Shown in pieces: positions 4,818 through 10,252 of a stretch of DNA of 10,252 nt. The stretch comes from JBDGPU01 sp042219525 (GTDB lineage Archaea; Halobacteriota; Halobacteria; Halobacteriales; Haloferacaceae), in contig JBDGPU010000107.1 of the NCBI GenBank assembly GCA_042219525.1, positions 1 to 10,252 on the forward strand, read 5' to 3'. A program made the translations under genes and the position numbers. The first letter of the stretch is position 1; each line of letters starts with the position of its first letter. The notes under the pieces are model-generated. The model saw nothing but the letters and a program-made list of their open reading frames with translations, was not told where the DNA came from and searched no databases.

Positions 4818-6149
4818 CTATTCCTCGACTCGCGGCGGCGCCATGGGTTCGATGCCGGTCAGGCGCGCGACGCGCGGGTCGTCGATGACGGTCACGCGGT
4901 AGGAGTCACCAGGGGAAAGGATCCAGAGCTGGCCCTCCTCGTTCGTCGTCCCGACCTCCGTGCTCTCTCCCTGATCGGCGGCGACGGTGACGGTCGCGCC
5001 CTGGATCGGCTTGCCGGTCTCCGTGTCGACGACGGTGACGCGAACGGGCCCGCCGGCGTAGGTGCGTTCGATGGTAAGGTTCAGTCCGTCCTGGGTCGTG
5101 TTCAGGGTCTCGCCCTCGGTGAATTTCTTCAGGTCGCGGGTCTGGTGCTCGACGAACACGCCGCCGTCGCCGGCACTGACGAACGTCCGGAGCTGGCCGG
5201 GGTCGTGGTTGAGGGTGACGCGAACCGGCGTCCCGGACCCGAGCGTGCTGGTGTCGGAGTCGGAGATCTTGGGATAGGCCGACGTGGTCACGTTGCGCGC
5301 GTCGGAGACGTCCTCGAAGCCGCTCGCGCCGCGGTCCCACTTGTCCCCACGGTACACTTCTCGGACGTACGTGTCGCCGATGATGGTCGCAAGCACCAGC
5401 CCGTTGGTCGTCGATTCGACGAACACGCGGTTCGGGTCGGCCTCGCCGCGGACGATGTCGACTGCGAGCGACCGAATCGGTCCCTGGTAGACGGCGAGGC
5501 GGAGCTGGAGGTTCTCCGTGTCCAGGTTGAATCCCTCCGTCTCGTCGGCCAGGTTCTTCACCACGTCCAGGCGTTCGGCGAGAATCTCGGCACGCAGCGC
5601 GATCCGACCCAGCTCGATGAGCAACTCCGCGTTGCTGATCTTCCCTGCAGCGTGGGCCTTGATCGCGCGACGCTGGCGCTGGTGGAGGCTGACCTCCGCC
5701 TGCCGGATGCTGCTCTCGGCGGCGACGATCCGTCGCTGGCGTTCCTCCAGGGTCGACGCGCTCTCGATGTGCGCGCGAATTTCCTCGGTCTGCATCCGCC
5801 CGGTCGTGCGCATCACCTCGAGCTCGCTGGCGGGCCCCAGATTCGCGCTATGGCCGGTGATACTCCAGGAAGTGTCCGCGTCCGCCGGCAGCGACAGCAC
5901 GTTGTAGCCGGGGGCGGTCTCGTTCTGAACGCTCGTCCCGTTGGCGGTCCCCTGGACTGCGTCGACGCCCCCGGTGGCCGTCACGCCGTTGGTCGTCGCG
6001 TCCGCTGGCCCGGCCGCCGCGGCGTCGGCACTGGAAGTACCCGCAACATCGCCCGCAACGTCGCCGGCGTGGCCGTCCATCGGTCCGACCGCGGCGACGA
6101 CCGGCGCTGCGAGCAACAGCAACGACAGCAGCACGGGGAGGGGTTTCAT
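4818..6149 (-). CDS. Secreted haloarchaeal protein with a helical region and a C-terminal beta-sandwich domain
   Basis: This 443-residue exported protein belongs to a haloarchaeal family I know only by DUF-type names (DUF7096/DUF7094, from memory). Residues 1-20 (MKPLPVLLSLLLLAAPVVAA) are a typical Sec signal peptide. An Ala/Gly/Thr-rich linker (21-75) follows. A long amphipathic helical region (120-205) is rich in Glu, Arg and Gln (TLEERQRRIVAAESSIRQAE) and probably forms a coiled coil. A mixed domain (210-350) comes next. The C-terminal domain (366-430: VTVVDTETGKPIQGATVTVA, then the turn TTNEEGQLWILSPG) looks like a carboxypeptidase-regulatory or CnaB-type beta sandwich. There is no C-terminal membrane helix and no lipobox cysteine, so it may be released. 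ATG 6149 is chosen over an in-frame GTG at 6185 because it begins the signal peptide and lies 28 bases from a TATA-like box. It is divergent from the membrane regulator gene, which suggests a shared role. Confidence 0.75.
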   Translation of the reverse strand: MKPLPVLLSLLLLAAPVVAAVGPMDGHAGDVAGDVAGTSSADAAAAGPADATTNGVTATGGVDAVQGTANGTSVQNETAPGYNVLSLPADADTSWSITGHSANLGPASELEVMRTTGRMQTEEIRAHIESASTLEERQRRIVAAESSIRQAEVSLHQRQRRAIKAHAAGKISNAELLIELGRIALRAEILAERLDVVKNLADETEGFNLDTENLQLRLAVYQGPIRSLAVDIVRGEADPNRVFVESTTNGLVLATIIGDTYVREVYRGDKWDRGASGFEDVSDARNVTTSAYPKISDSDTSTLGSGTPVRVTLNHDPGQLRTFVSAGDGGVFVEHQTRDLKKFTEGETLNTTQDGLNLTIERTYAGGPVRVTVVDTETGKPIQGATVTVAADQGESTEVGTTNEEGQLWILSPGDSYRVTVIDDPRVARLTGIEPMAPPRVEE

Positions 6150-6173
6150 CGTCGTATTGTCAACAGTCCGGGC

Positions 6174-6182
6174 GCAAAAATC
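6174..6182 (-). promoter_or_regulatory. TATA-like box for the secreted protein gene
   Basis: Read on the minus strand, GATTTTTGC is centred about 28-29 bases upstream of ATG 6149. This fits a leaderless transcript and argues against the upstream GTG at 6185, which would lie beyond the box. Confidence 0.5.
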
Positions 6183-6270
6183 CACCTACTCGTCGGATCG
6201 ACTTCGCTCGGCCATCGGAGCGTTCCGGAACCCGCGAGCCCGCCGTCGCTTTCGTTGGAACACAGGCGAT

Positions 6271-6283
6271 GGAAAGCGTTTTG
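6271..6283 (+). promoter_or_regulatory. BRE/TATA-like promoter for the membrane regulator gene
   Basis: GGAAAGC (6271-6277) resembles a purine-rich TFB recognition element and precedes a weak TATA-like GTTTTG (6278-6283), centred 29 bases before ATG 6309. The spacing supports ATG 6309 over the in-frame ATG 6288, which would lie only about 8 bases after the box. Confidence 0.4.
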
Positions 6284-6308
6284 CCGGATGGCTGATACTC
6301 ACCGTTGT

Positions 6309-7685
6309 ATGCGGCGACACGCCCTCCCTGTCGTTCTGGCCATGCTCCTCGTGGTCGCTGGGGCGACGGCCGGCGTCGCGGCCGGCGGCAACGGTGGGGA
6401 GACGAGCAGCGCCGTGGCGGCCGCCACGGCATCCGACAGCGCTGTCGACGACGTTGGAACCGACAGCATCGTTCTGCAGGCCGACGGGTTCGAGGTCACG
6501 CCGTCGACGACGTTCCACATCCGATTGCAACCGAACACGAACGCCGAGTGGACGGTGTCGGTCAGGTACAAGCTTACCGACGAGAACGAGACGGCGGCGT
6601 TCGAGGCCATCGCCGAGGACTTCGAGAGTGGCATGGTCGGCCCCTCCGCGGACCTCTATCGTAATCTCGCAGCCGGGGCCGCGGAGCGCACCGGCCGGAA
6701 GATGGCGATCCAGGGCGTCGAGCGCAAGGCGTCGATCGACAGGACGCCGGACGTTGAGGACGAGTCCGTCGTCGCCGTCGGCACGCTCGAGCTGCGGTTC
6801 GTCTGGACGAACTTCCTCGAACAGGACGGCAAGAAGCTCCGGCTCGGCGACGTGTTCCGGACGGAGAACAACGGCACCTGGCTCCGGACGCTCGAAGCCA
6901 ACCAGCGGCTGGTCATCGAGACGCCCAACCGGTATCAGGTGTCCTCGACGCCCGGCGTCTCCGTCTCCCTCCAGGAGAACGCCGTCGTCATCGAGGGCCC
7001 GCGGACGTTCGGCCCGAACCAGTACGTCCAGGTGGTCTACTCGAAGACGGCGGTCAGCAGTCAGCCCCCGTGGCTGCTTCTCGCGGGCGCCGTCGTGCTC
7101 GCGGGATTCATCGTCGTCATCGGGCTGTTCGCGTACCGCCGCGTGGCAGGACCGGGAGGCCCGACGCCCGGTGGGGAGCCCGGTGAAGCAGCCGGCGGCG
7201 CGGGGGTCGCGGTCGAACCCGGAAACGGCGCGGGCGAAGCCGGCGAGGCGAGCGGTGGGACCGCCGAGGGCACCGGAGCCGTCGCTGGCAACGGTGCGGC
7301 CGCGGGCAACGGCGCCGGTGCAGGGGCCGAGGCCGGGACAGGCAGGGGGACCGAGCCAGATGCGGGCCCGCCGGCCGGTGGCGAGGCCGGATCCGCCGAG
7401 GGTCCTGCGGGCGGGCAGGCGGGCGCCGAACCCGGCGCCGGAGGCGAAGCGGAGGAGGACCTTTCGCTGCTCTCGGACGCGGAGCGCGTCGAACGGCTAC
7501 TCGAACGCAACGGGGGCCGGATGCGCCAGGCCGACATCGTCGAGGAAACCGACTGGTCCGACGCGAAGGTGTCCCAGCTCCTCTCCTCGATGGCCGAGGA
7601 GGGGCGCGTCGAGAAGCTCCGGCTCGGGCGCGAAAACCTCATCTCGTTGCCGGAGTACGGCGAGGACGGGGAGTCGACAGCGTAG
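6309..7685 (+). CDS. Membrane-anchored one-component regulator: outside domain, one membrane helix, cytoplasmic winged helix
   Basis: This 458-residue protein appears to link an outside signal directly to DNA. A signal peptide (1-25, RRHALPVVLAMLLVVAG) exports the N-terminal beta-rich domain (about 52-248). That domain includes SIVLQADGFEVTPSTTFHIR, VSVRYKLTDENETAAFEAIA, LELRFVWTNFL and a TFGPNQYVQVVYS segment. A single membrane helix (about 255-276, WLLLAGAVVLAGFIVVIGLF) is followed by basic YRR, so the C-terminus is cytoplasmic. A Gly/Ala/Glu-rich linker of about 100 residues (281-384) leads to a winged helix (386-448): SDAERVERLLERNGG, then RQADIVEETDWSDAKVSQLL as HTH, then EEGRVEKLRLGRENLISL as wing. 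Haloarchaeal relatives are, from memory, annotated DUF7345 plus DUF7343. It is divergent from the secreted protein gene, with 159 bases between them. ATG 6309 fits the signal peptide; ATG 6288 would add seven residues. The ligand is unknown. Confidence 0.85.
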   Translation: MRRHALPVVLAMLLVVAGATAGVAAGGNGGETSSAVAAATASDSAVDDVGTDSIVLQADGFEVTPSTTFHIRLQPNTNAEWTVSVRYKLTDENETAAFEAIAEDFESGMVGPSADLYRNLAAGAAERTGRKMAIQGVERKASIDRTPDVEDESVVAVGTLELRFVWTNFLEQDGKKLRLGDVFRTENNGTWLRTLEANQRLVIETPNRYQVSSTPGVSVSLQENAVVIEGPRTFGPNQYVQVVYSKTAVSSQPPWLLLAGAVVLAGFIVVIGLFAYRRVAGPGGPTPGGEPGEAAGGAGVAVEPGNGAGEAGEASGGTAEGTGAVAGNGAAAGNGAGAGAEAGTGRGTEPDAGPPAGGEAGSAEGPAGGQAGAEPGAGGEAEEDLSLLSDAERVERLLERNGGRMRQADIVEETDWSDAKVSQLLSSMAEEGRVEKLRLGRENLISLPEYGEDGESTA

Positions 7686-7745
7686 AGCGTCGACGGCGAT
7701 GTAACCGACACCCCGGATCAACTTCCCCTGCGATGTCGCCCGTTC

Positions 7746-7759
7746 CGAAAGGTCTTACA
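7746..7759 (+). promoter_or_regulatory. BRE/TATA-like promoter of the etfBA operon
   Basis: CCGAAAGG acts as a BRE-like element before the TATA-like TCTTACA (7753-7759), which is centred 27 bases upstream of ATG 7783. This gives a leaderless etfB mRNA. Confidence 0.5.
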
Positions 7760-7782
7760 GTGCTTCCCGGAAAGAATCGTCC

Positions 7783-8565
7783 ATGAAGGTTCTCGTGACC
7801 GTCAAGGAGGTCGCCGAGGTCGACGACGACTTCGAGATCGAAGGGACCGAAGTCGCCGAGGAGCACCTCGAGTACGACCTGAACGAGTGGGACGACTACG
7901 CCGTCGAGGCCGGCGTCCAGCTGTCAGAGGACGGCCCCGCCGACGAGGTCGTCTCGGTGACCATCGGCCCGGAGCGCGCGGAGGAGACCATTCGGATGGC
8001 GCTCGCGAAGGGCGTCGACCGCGCCGTCCGCGTCTGGGACGACGGCATCGAGGAGGAATTCCTCGACGTCGCGGGCAAGGCGAGCTTGCTCGAGGCGGTC
8101 GTCGAGGAGGAGGACCCCGACCTCGTGCTCTCGGGCGTCCAGGCGGCCGACGACAGCTTCGGCGCGACGGGCGTCGCGCTCGCGGACCGCATCGGCTTCG
8201 AGCACGCCGCCGTCGTCAACGCGCTCGACCTCGAGGGCGACGTGGCGAACGTCCGGCGCGAGCTGGAGGGCGGCGTCGAGGAGCTGACCGACGTCGACCT
8301 GCCCGCCGTGCTCACGGTCCAGACCGGGATCAACGAGCCGCGCTACGCCAGCCTGCGCGGCATCCGACAGGCCCAGCGGAAGGAGATCGCAACGCGCGAC
8401 CTGGGCGACCTCGGACTCGACACGGGCGACGTGGCGAGCCAGCTGACGTTGACCGAGATGTACGAGCCGGAGAGCGAATCCCAGGCCGAGTTCTTCGAGG
8501 GTGACCCGAGCGAGACGGCCGAGAAGCTTGCTGAGGTCCTTCGCGAGAAGGGGGTGGCAGAATGA
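7783..8565 (+). CDS. etfB: Electron transfer flavoprotein beta subunit
   Basis: This 260-residue subunit pairs with EtfA to form the soluble FAD-containing ETF heterodimer. ETF takes electrons from flavin dehydrogenases (for example acyl-CoA dehydrogenases) and passes them towards quinone. The N-terminus MKVLVTVKEV is typical. The nucleotide-binding fold includes SVTIGPERAEETIRMALAKG (58-77) and GVQAADDSFGATGVALA (118-134), the loop that binds AMP (or a second flavin in bifurcating ETFs). The family signature region is VRRELEGGVEELTDVDLPAV (157-176). TVQTGINEPRYASLRGIRQA (178-197) is the usual recognition-loop region near the partner dehydrogenase. Length is normal. The ATGA overlap with etfA (8562-8565) shows translational coupling. 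Whether this is a housekeeping or a bifurcating (FixA-type) ETF cannot be settled here, because no fixC/fixX gene lies in the window. Confidence 0.96.
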   Translation: MKVLVTVKEVAEVDDDFEIEGTEVAEEHLEYDLNEWDDYAVEAGVQLSEDGPADEVVSVTIGPERAEETIRMALAKGVDRAVRVWDDGIEEEFLDVAGKASLLEAVVEEEDPDLVLSGVQAADDSFGATGVALADRIGFEHAAVVNALDLEGDVANVRRELEGGVEELTDVDLPAVLTVQTGINEPRYASLRGIRQAQRKEIATRDLGDLGLDTGDVASQLTLTEMYEPESESQAEFFEGDPSETAEKLAEVLREKGVAE

Positions 8566-9524
8566 GCGACGCCGCTGTCCTCGCCGTCGCGGAGCACCGC
8601 CGCGGCGAACTGCGCGACGTCTCCCACGAACTGGTCACCGCCGGGCGAGAGCTGGCCGACGCCTTCGGCGGCGAGCTGCACGTCGCGGTCGTCTCCGGCG
8701 ACGTCGACGGCTTCGCGGACCAGCTGAACCGCGACGGGGTCGACGCCATCCACACGGTCGACCACGGCGAGGAGTTCGACCACGGCGTCTACCAGCAGGC
8801 GGTCGAGAGCCTCGACGCTGACCTCGAACCGACCGCGCTGCTGTTCCCCAACTCCGTCAACGGCCTCGACTACGCGCCGGCGGTCGCGGAGAGCCTCGAC
8901 GTCCCCTACGTCTCCGACGCCGTCGCGTTCGACGCCGACGACGGGCTCACGGTCACCCGCGAGATGTACGGCTCGAAGGTCGAGACGACCGTCGACGTCA
9001 CGGGCGACCGCTACGCGCTCTCGATCCGTGGCGGCGAGTGGCCCGCGGCGGAGGGCACCGGCGACGCCGAAATCGTCGCCGCCGACGTCGACGTCGACGA
9101 GAGCCAGCTCGGCGCCGAGGTCAAAGGCTTCGAGGAGGTCGGCGGCGGCGACGTCGACATCTCCGAAGCTGAGTTCCTCGTCTCCATCGGCCGCGGCATC
9201 GAGGAGGAGGAGAACCTCGAACTGATCGAGGACCTCGCGGACACGCTCGACGCGACGCTCTCCTCGTCCCGACCCATCGTCGACAACGGCTGGCTGCCGA
9301 AGAACCGGCAGGTCGGCCAGTCCGGCAAGGTCGTCACGCCGGACGTCTACCTCGCCATCGGGATTTCGGGCGCCGTGCAGCACGTCGCCGGCATGAAGGG
9401 CTCGGACACGATCATCGCGATCAACACCGACCCCAACGCGCCCATCTTCGACATCGCCGACTACGGAATCGTTGGTGACCTGTTCGACGTGGTGCCCGAG
9501 CTTATCGACGAATTCAGCGACTGA
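8562..9524 (+). CDS. etfA: Electron transfer flavoprotein alpha subunit
   Basis: This 320-residue FAD-binding subunit partners EtfB. The N-terminal domain (1-190) has VLAVAEHRRGELRDVSHELV (6-25) and LLFPNSVNGLDYAPAVAESL (93-112). The C-terminal FAD domain (about 200-320) shows VSIGRGI (207-213), SSSRPIVDNGWLPKNRQVGQ (234-253), and the family signature YLAIGISGAVQHVAGM (263-278), then AINTDPNAPIFDIADYGIVG (286-305). The conserved Arg, Ser and Gln-His positions that hold FAD are present. It ends normally in LFDVVPELIDEF. The start ATG overlaps the etfB stop as ATGA, and it is the last gene of the operon. A T-rich stretch begins 13 bases after the stop. Acidic insertions such as EEEENLE are expected in a halophile. 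Confidence 0.96.
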   Translation: MSDAAVLAVAEHRRGELRDVSHELVTAGRELADAFGGELHVAVVSGDVDGFADQLNRDGVDAIHTVDHGEEFDHGVYQQAVESLDADLEPTALLFPNSVNGLDYAPAVAESLDVPYVSDAVAFDADDGLTVTREMYGSKVETTVDVTGDRYALSIRGGEWPAAEGTGDAEIVAADVDVDESQLGAEVKGFEEVGGGDVDISEAEFLVSIGRGIEEEENLELIEDLADTLDATLSSSRPIVDNGWLPKNRQVGQSGKVVTPDVYLAIGISGAVQHVAGMKGSDTIIAINTDPNAPIFDIADYGIVGDLFDVVPELIDEFSD

Positions 9525-9534
9525 AGCGGCGTAT

Positions 9535-9555
9535 TCCTTTTTCGGCGTGCGTTTT
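9535..9555 (+). terminator. U-tract terminator region of the etfBA operon
   Basis: TTCCTTTTTC with T5 at 9538-9542, then TTTT at 9552-9555, lies in the first 31 bases after the etfA stop. Successive U-tracts without a strong hairpin are the usual archaeal pattern. Confidence 0.5.
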
Positions 9556-9578
9556 CGGGGTGTTCTGAGCGGGTTTGT

Positions 9579-9586
9579 CTTTTAAA
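9579..9586 (+). promoter_or_regulatory. TATA-like box 1 of the tandem promoter array
   Basis: CTTTTAAA starts exactly 21 bases before the conserved TGCAGACGCTGCT (9600-9612). Its spacing is identical to that of boxes 2 and 3. The expected start lies about 27 bases downstream of the box centre, inside or just after the conserved block. Confidence 0.45.
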
Positions 9587-9653
9587 TTACACACGATGGT
9601 GCAGACGCTGCTAGACTGTACCACAGTTCCCGGAAAGCCCTCGGCCGCTCTTA

Positions 9654-9661
9654 CTTATATA
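9654..9661 (+). promoter_or_regulatory. TATA-like box 2 of the tandem promoter array
   Basis: CTTATATA starts 21 bases before TGCAGACGCTGCT at 9675. A second AT-rich patch, TATTTAAA (9665-9672), follows it. This is the closest of the three to an archaeal TATA consensus. Confidence 0.55.
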
Positions 9662-9734
9662 CCGTATTTAAAGATGCAGACGCTGCTGCGCCTGTCAGCA
9701 ACGCATACACCTTGAAAGCCCTCGGCCGCTCTTG

Positions 9735-9742
9735 CTTATAAA
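9735..9742 (+). promoter_or_regulatory. TATA-like box 3 of the tandem promoter array
   Basis: CTTATAAA starts 21 bases before TGCAGACGCTGCT at 9756. The expected start is near 9765-9768, so a transcript would run through the third GAAAGCCCTCGGCCGCTC and into the structured region at 9813-10035. Confidence 0.55.
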
Positions 9743-9812
9743 CCGCATCTAAAGGTGCAGACGCTGCTGCGCTTGCCAGCAACACAAACACCCAGAAAGC
9801 CCTCGGCCGCTC

Positions 9813-10035
9813 GCGGTCGTTGAGCGACATATCTGGACCTCTCCGCCTCGGAAGACAGTCCGGGCTTCCGTTGCGTCTCTCCGCACCCCCCGACGGACGG
9901 GTCCGGGCTGCGACTTCCGGCCCTTCGCTCGCTTCGTCGCCGGCGCGCGTCGCGCGCCGGCTGCCCGAGAGACCTGCGGTCTCTCGCTGCTCGCGAAGAC
10001 ACCGCCAGGTCTAGATAGGGGTCACTCAACGACTC
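9813..10035 (+). ncRNA. Candidate structured non-coding RNA closed by a 24-pair imperfect stem
   Basis: GTCGTTGAGCGAC (9816-9828) pairs with GTCACTCAACGAC (10021-10033) at 12 of 13 positions. After a small internal loop (A9829 opposite GGG 10018-10020), TATCTGGACCT (9830-9840) pairs with AGGTCTAGATA (10007-10017) at all 11 positions, counting one G-U. Inside lie several hairpins. CGGAAG/CTTCCG is at 9849-9854/9865-9870. An 11-pair palindrome is centred on T9950 (9939-9961). CGAGAGACC-TGC-GGTCTCTCG is at 9966-9986. CTTCGC/GCGAAG (9923-9928/9993-9998) encloses the last two. It sits directly downstream of the promoter array, which fixes the likely strand as plus. It does not look like SRP RNA, RNase P RNA, tRNA or rRNA. 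A mobile-element relic with terminal inverted repeats is the main alternative. Confidence 0.45.
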
Positions 10036-10242
10036 CGTTACACCGCGACCGGCCGTCGCCCTTTCAGTCCGCCAGGACGACACGGCAACCGCGACGGCAA
10101 CGGCAACGCGACAGTAGCGCAACCGCAGCCGCGCCGCACGCCGGCTTTCCGGCATGCGACGTTGGCCCGGTGGCCGCCGCAAGCGACGCTCGGGCCACCA
10201 CTCCAGGGTGGGACTGAAAGGGGCAGCCGCTGAGCGGGACGC
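10036..10242. repeat. Right-end repeat element with CTTTCAGTCC boxes and internal hairpins
   Basis: CCCTTTCAGTCC (10059-10070) and its perfect inverse GGACTGAAAGGG (10211-10222) bracket about 140 bases. Inside are a hairpin GCCGG-CTTT-CCGGC (10140-10153), extended by GCA/TGC, and a stem GGTGGCC/GGCCACC (10169-10175/10193-10199), with an alternative TGGCCCG/CGGGCCA pairing. The stretch 10081-10130 is a low-complexity run of GGCAAC and CCGCGAC-like words. Bases 10193-10242 are the inverted partner of 1-50, and inner parts align loosely with 51-175. No protein is supported on either strand. It may be a dispersed element or a structured RNA. Confidence 0.6.
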
Positions 10243-10252
10243 CCTGCGAAGT

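Larger units (their letters stand above)
9600..9812. repeat. Tandem array of two conserved blocks with an 81-base period
   Basis: TGCAGACGCTGCT occurs at 9600-9612, 9675-9687 and 9756-9768. GAAAGCCCTCGGCCGCTC occurs unchanged at 9633-9650, 9714-9731 and 9795-9812. The second block recurs every 81 bases; the first recurs after 75 and then 81, so the first unit is 6 bases shorter. Between them, GCGC-TG-CAGCAAC-CA-ACACC is conserved in units 2 and 3. Each TGCAGACGCTGCT is preceded at a fixed 21 bases by a TATA-like octamer. Conservation of both blocks against variable spacers argues that they are functional signals. Confidence 0.9.

Noticed and set aside
4692..6308. A long open frame that would extend the membrane regulator upstream by about 540 residues
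   Set aside because: It is antisense to the secreted protein gene and part of the pilin-like gene. The translation is typical GC-rich shadow sequence, and a clear signal peptide begins at ATG 6309.
9600..9812. CRISPR array
   Set aside because: Only three units, and each holds two separate conserved blocks with TATA-like boxes between them. The intervening sequences are similar to each other, unlike spacers, and no cas gene is present.
9736..10182. 148-codon minus-strand open frame across the repeat and structured region
   Set aside because: It has a very Arg-rich shadow composition, and it runs through the tandem repeats, the hairpins and the low-complexity GGCAAC stretch.
10059..10222. Replication origin (ORB) elements
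   Set aside because: The CTTTCAGTCC box does not match the haloarchaeal origin recognition box pattern as I know it, there is no orc1/cdc6 gene in the window, and no AT-rich unwinding stretch lies next to it.
9813..10242. SRP RNA, RNase P RNA or tRNA
   Set aside because: I could not find the conserved sequence blocks of the archaeal SRP or RNase P RNAs, nor a tRNA T-loop and acceptor arrangement.
1..10242. A composite transposon bounded by the end repeats
   Set aside because: No transposase or integrase gene, no target duplication visible, and the content includes ordinary core genes such as etfBA. The repeats fit a dispersed non-coding element better.
9525..10252. rRNA operon promoter and 16S leader
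   Set aside because: Stacked promoters suggested this, but no 16S 5' end appears before the window ends, and the stem at 9816-10033 closes on itself. It cannot be fully excluded without downstream sequence.

Overview
This window is haloarchaeal (class Halobacteria) chromosomal DNA. The supporting signs are high GC, strongly acidic predicted proteins rich in Asp and Glu, an archaeal type IV pilin-like N-terminus, and several TATA-like boxes about 27-29 bases upstream of start codons, as expected for leaderless archaeal transcripts. I cannot name the genus from the sequence alone.

Layout. Positions 1-459 carry no supported gene. They hold one arm of an inverted repeat and two palindromic candidate operators upstream of a 94-residue winged-helix regulator (460-744, +). 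That gene converges on a two-helix membrane protein (741-1064, -), and the two stop codons share the tetranucleotide CTAG. A non-coding stretch with short tandem and palindromic repeats (1065-1322) precedes a PfkB-type sugar kinase-like gene (1323-2453, +). This converges on an acidic haloarchaeal protein of unknown function (2478-3299, -). Divergent from it is a SAM-dependent methyltransferase (3459-4082, +) that closely resembles the plant VTE3 / archaeal quinone-ring methyltransferase family.

The centre is a cell-envelope block: a type IV pilin-like protein with an unusually long hydrophilic pre-sequence (4109-4753, -), a secreted protein with a helical region and a C-terminal beta domain (4818-6149, -), and, divergent from the latter, a membrane-anchored one-component regulator (6309-7685, +). 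The regulator has an outside domain, one transmembrane helix, a Gly/Ala-rich linker and a cytoplasmic winged helix. The divergent pair suggests a sensor and a secreted partner. After that comes the electron transfer flavoprotein operon etfB-etfA (7783-9524, +), whose genes overlap by ATGA. Its product probably carries electrons from flavin dehydrogenases such as acyl-CoA dehydrogenases towards the quinone pool. The methyltransferase may act on the quinone of that pool.

The last 730 bases (9525-10252) contain no credible gene but are the most unusual part. They hold three repeat units (period 81 bases, the first shortened by 6), each with a TATA-like box exactly 21 bases before a conserved TGCAGACGCTGCT. 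Directly downstream is a region of about 220 bases closed by a 24-pair imperfect stem and containing several strong hairpins. This looks like a promoter array feeding a structured non-coding RNA. It is followed by an element of about 180 bases whose outer 50 bases match the inverted first 50 bases of the window at 48 of 50 positions.
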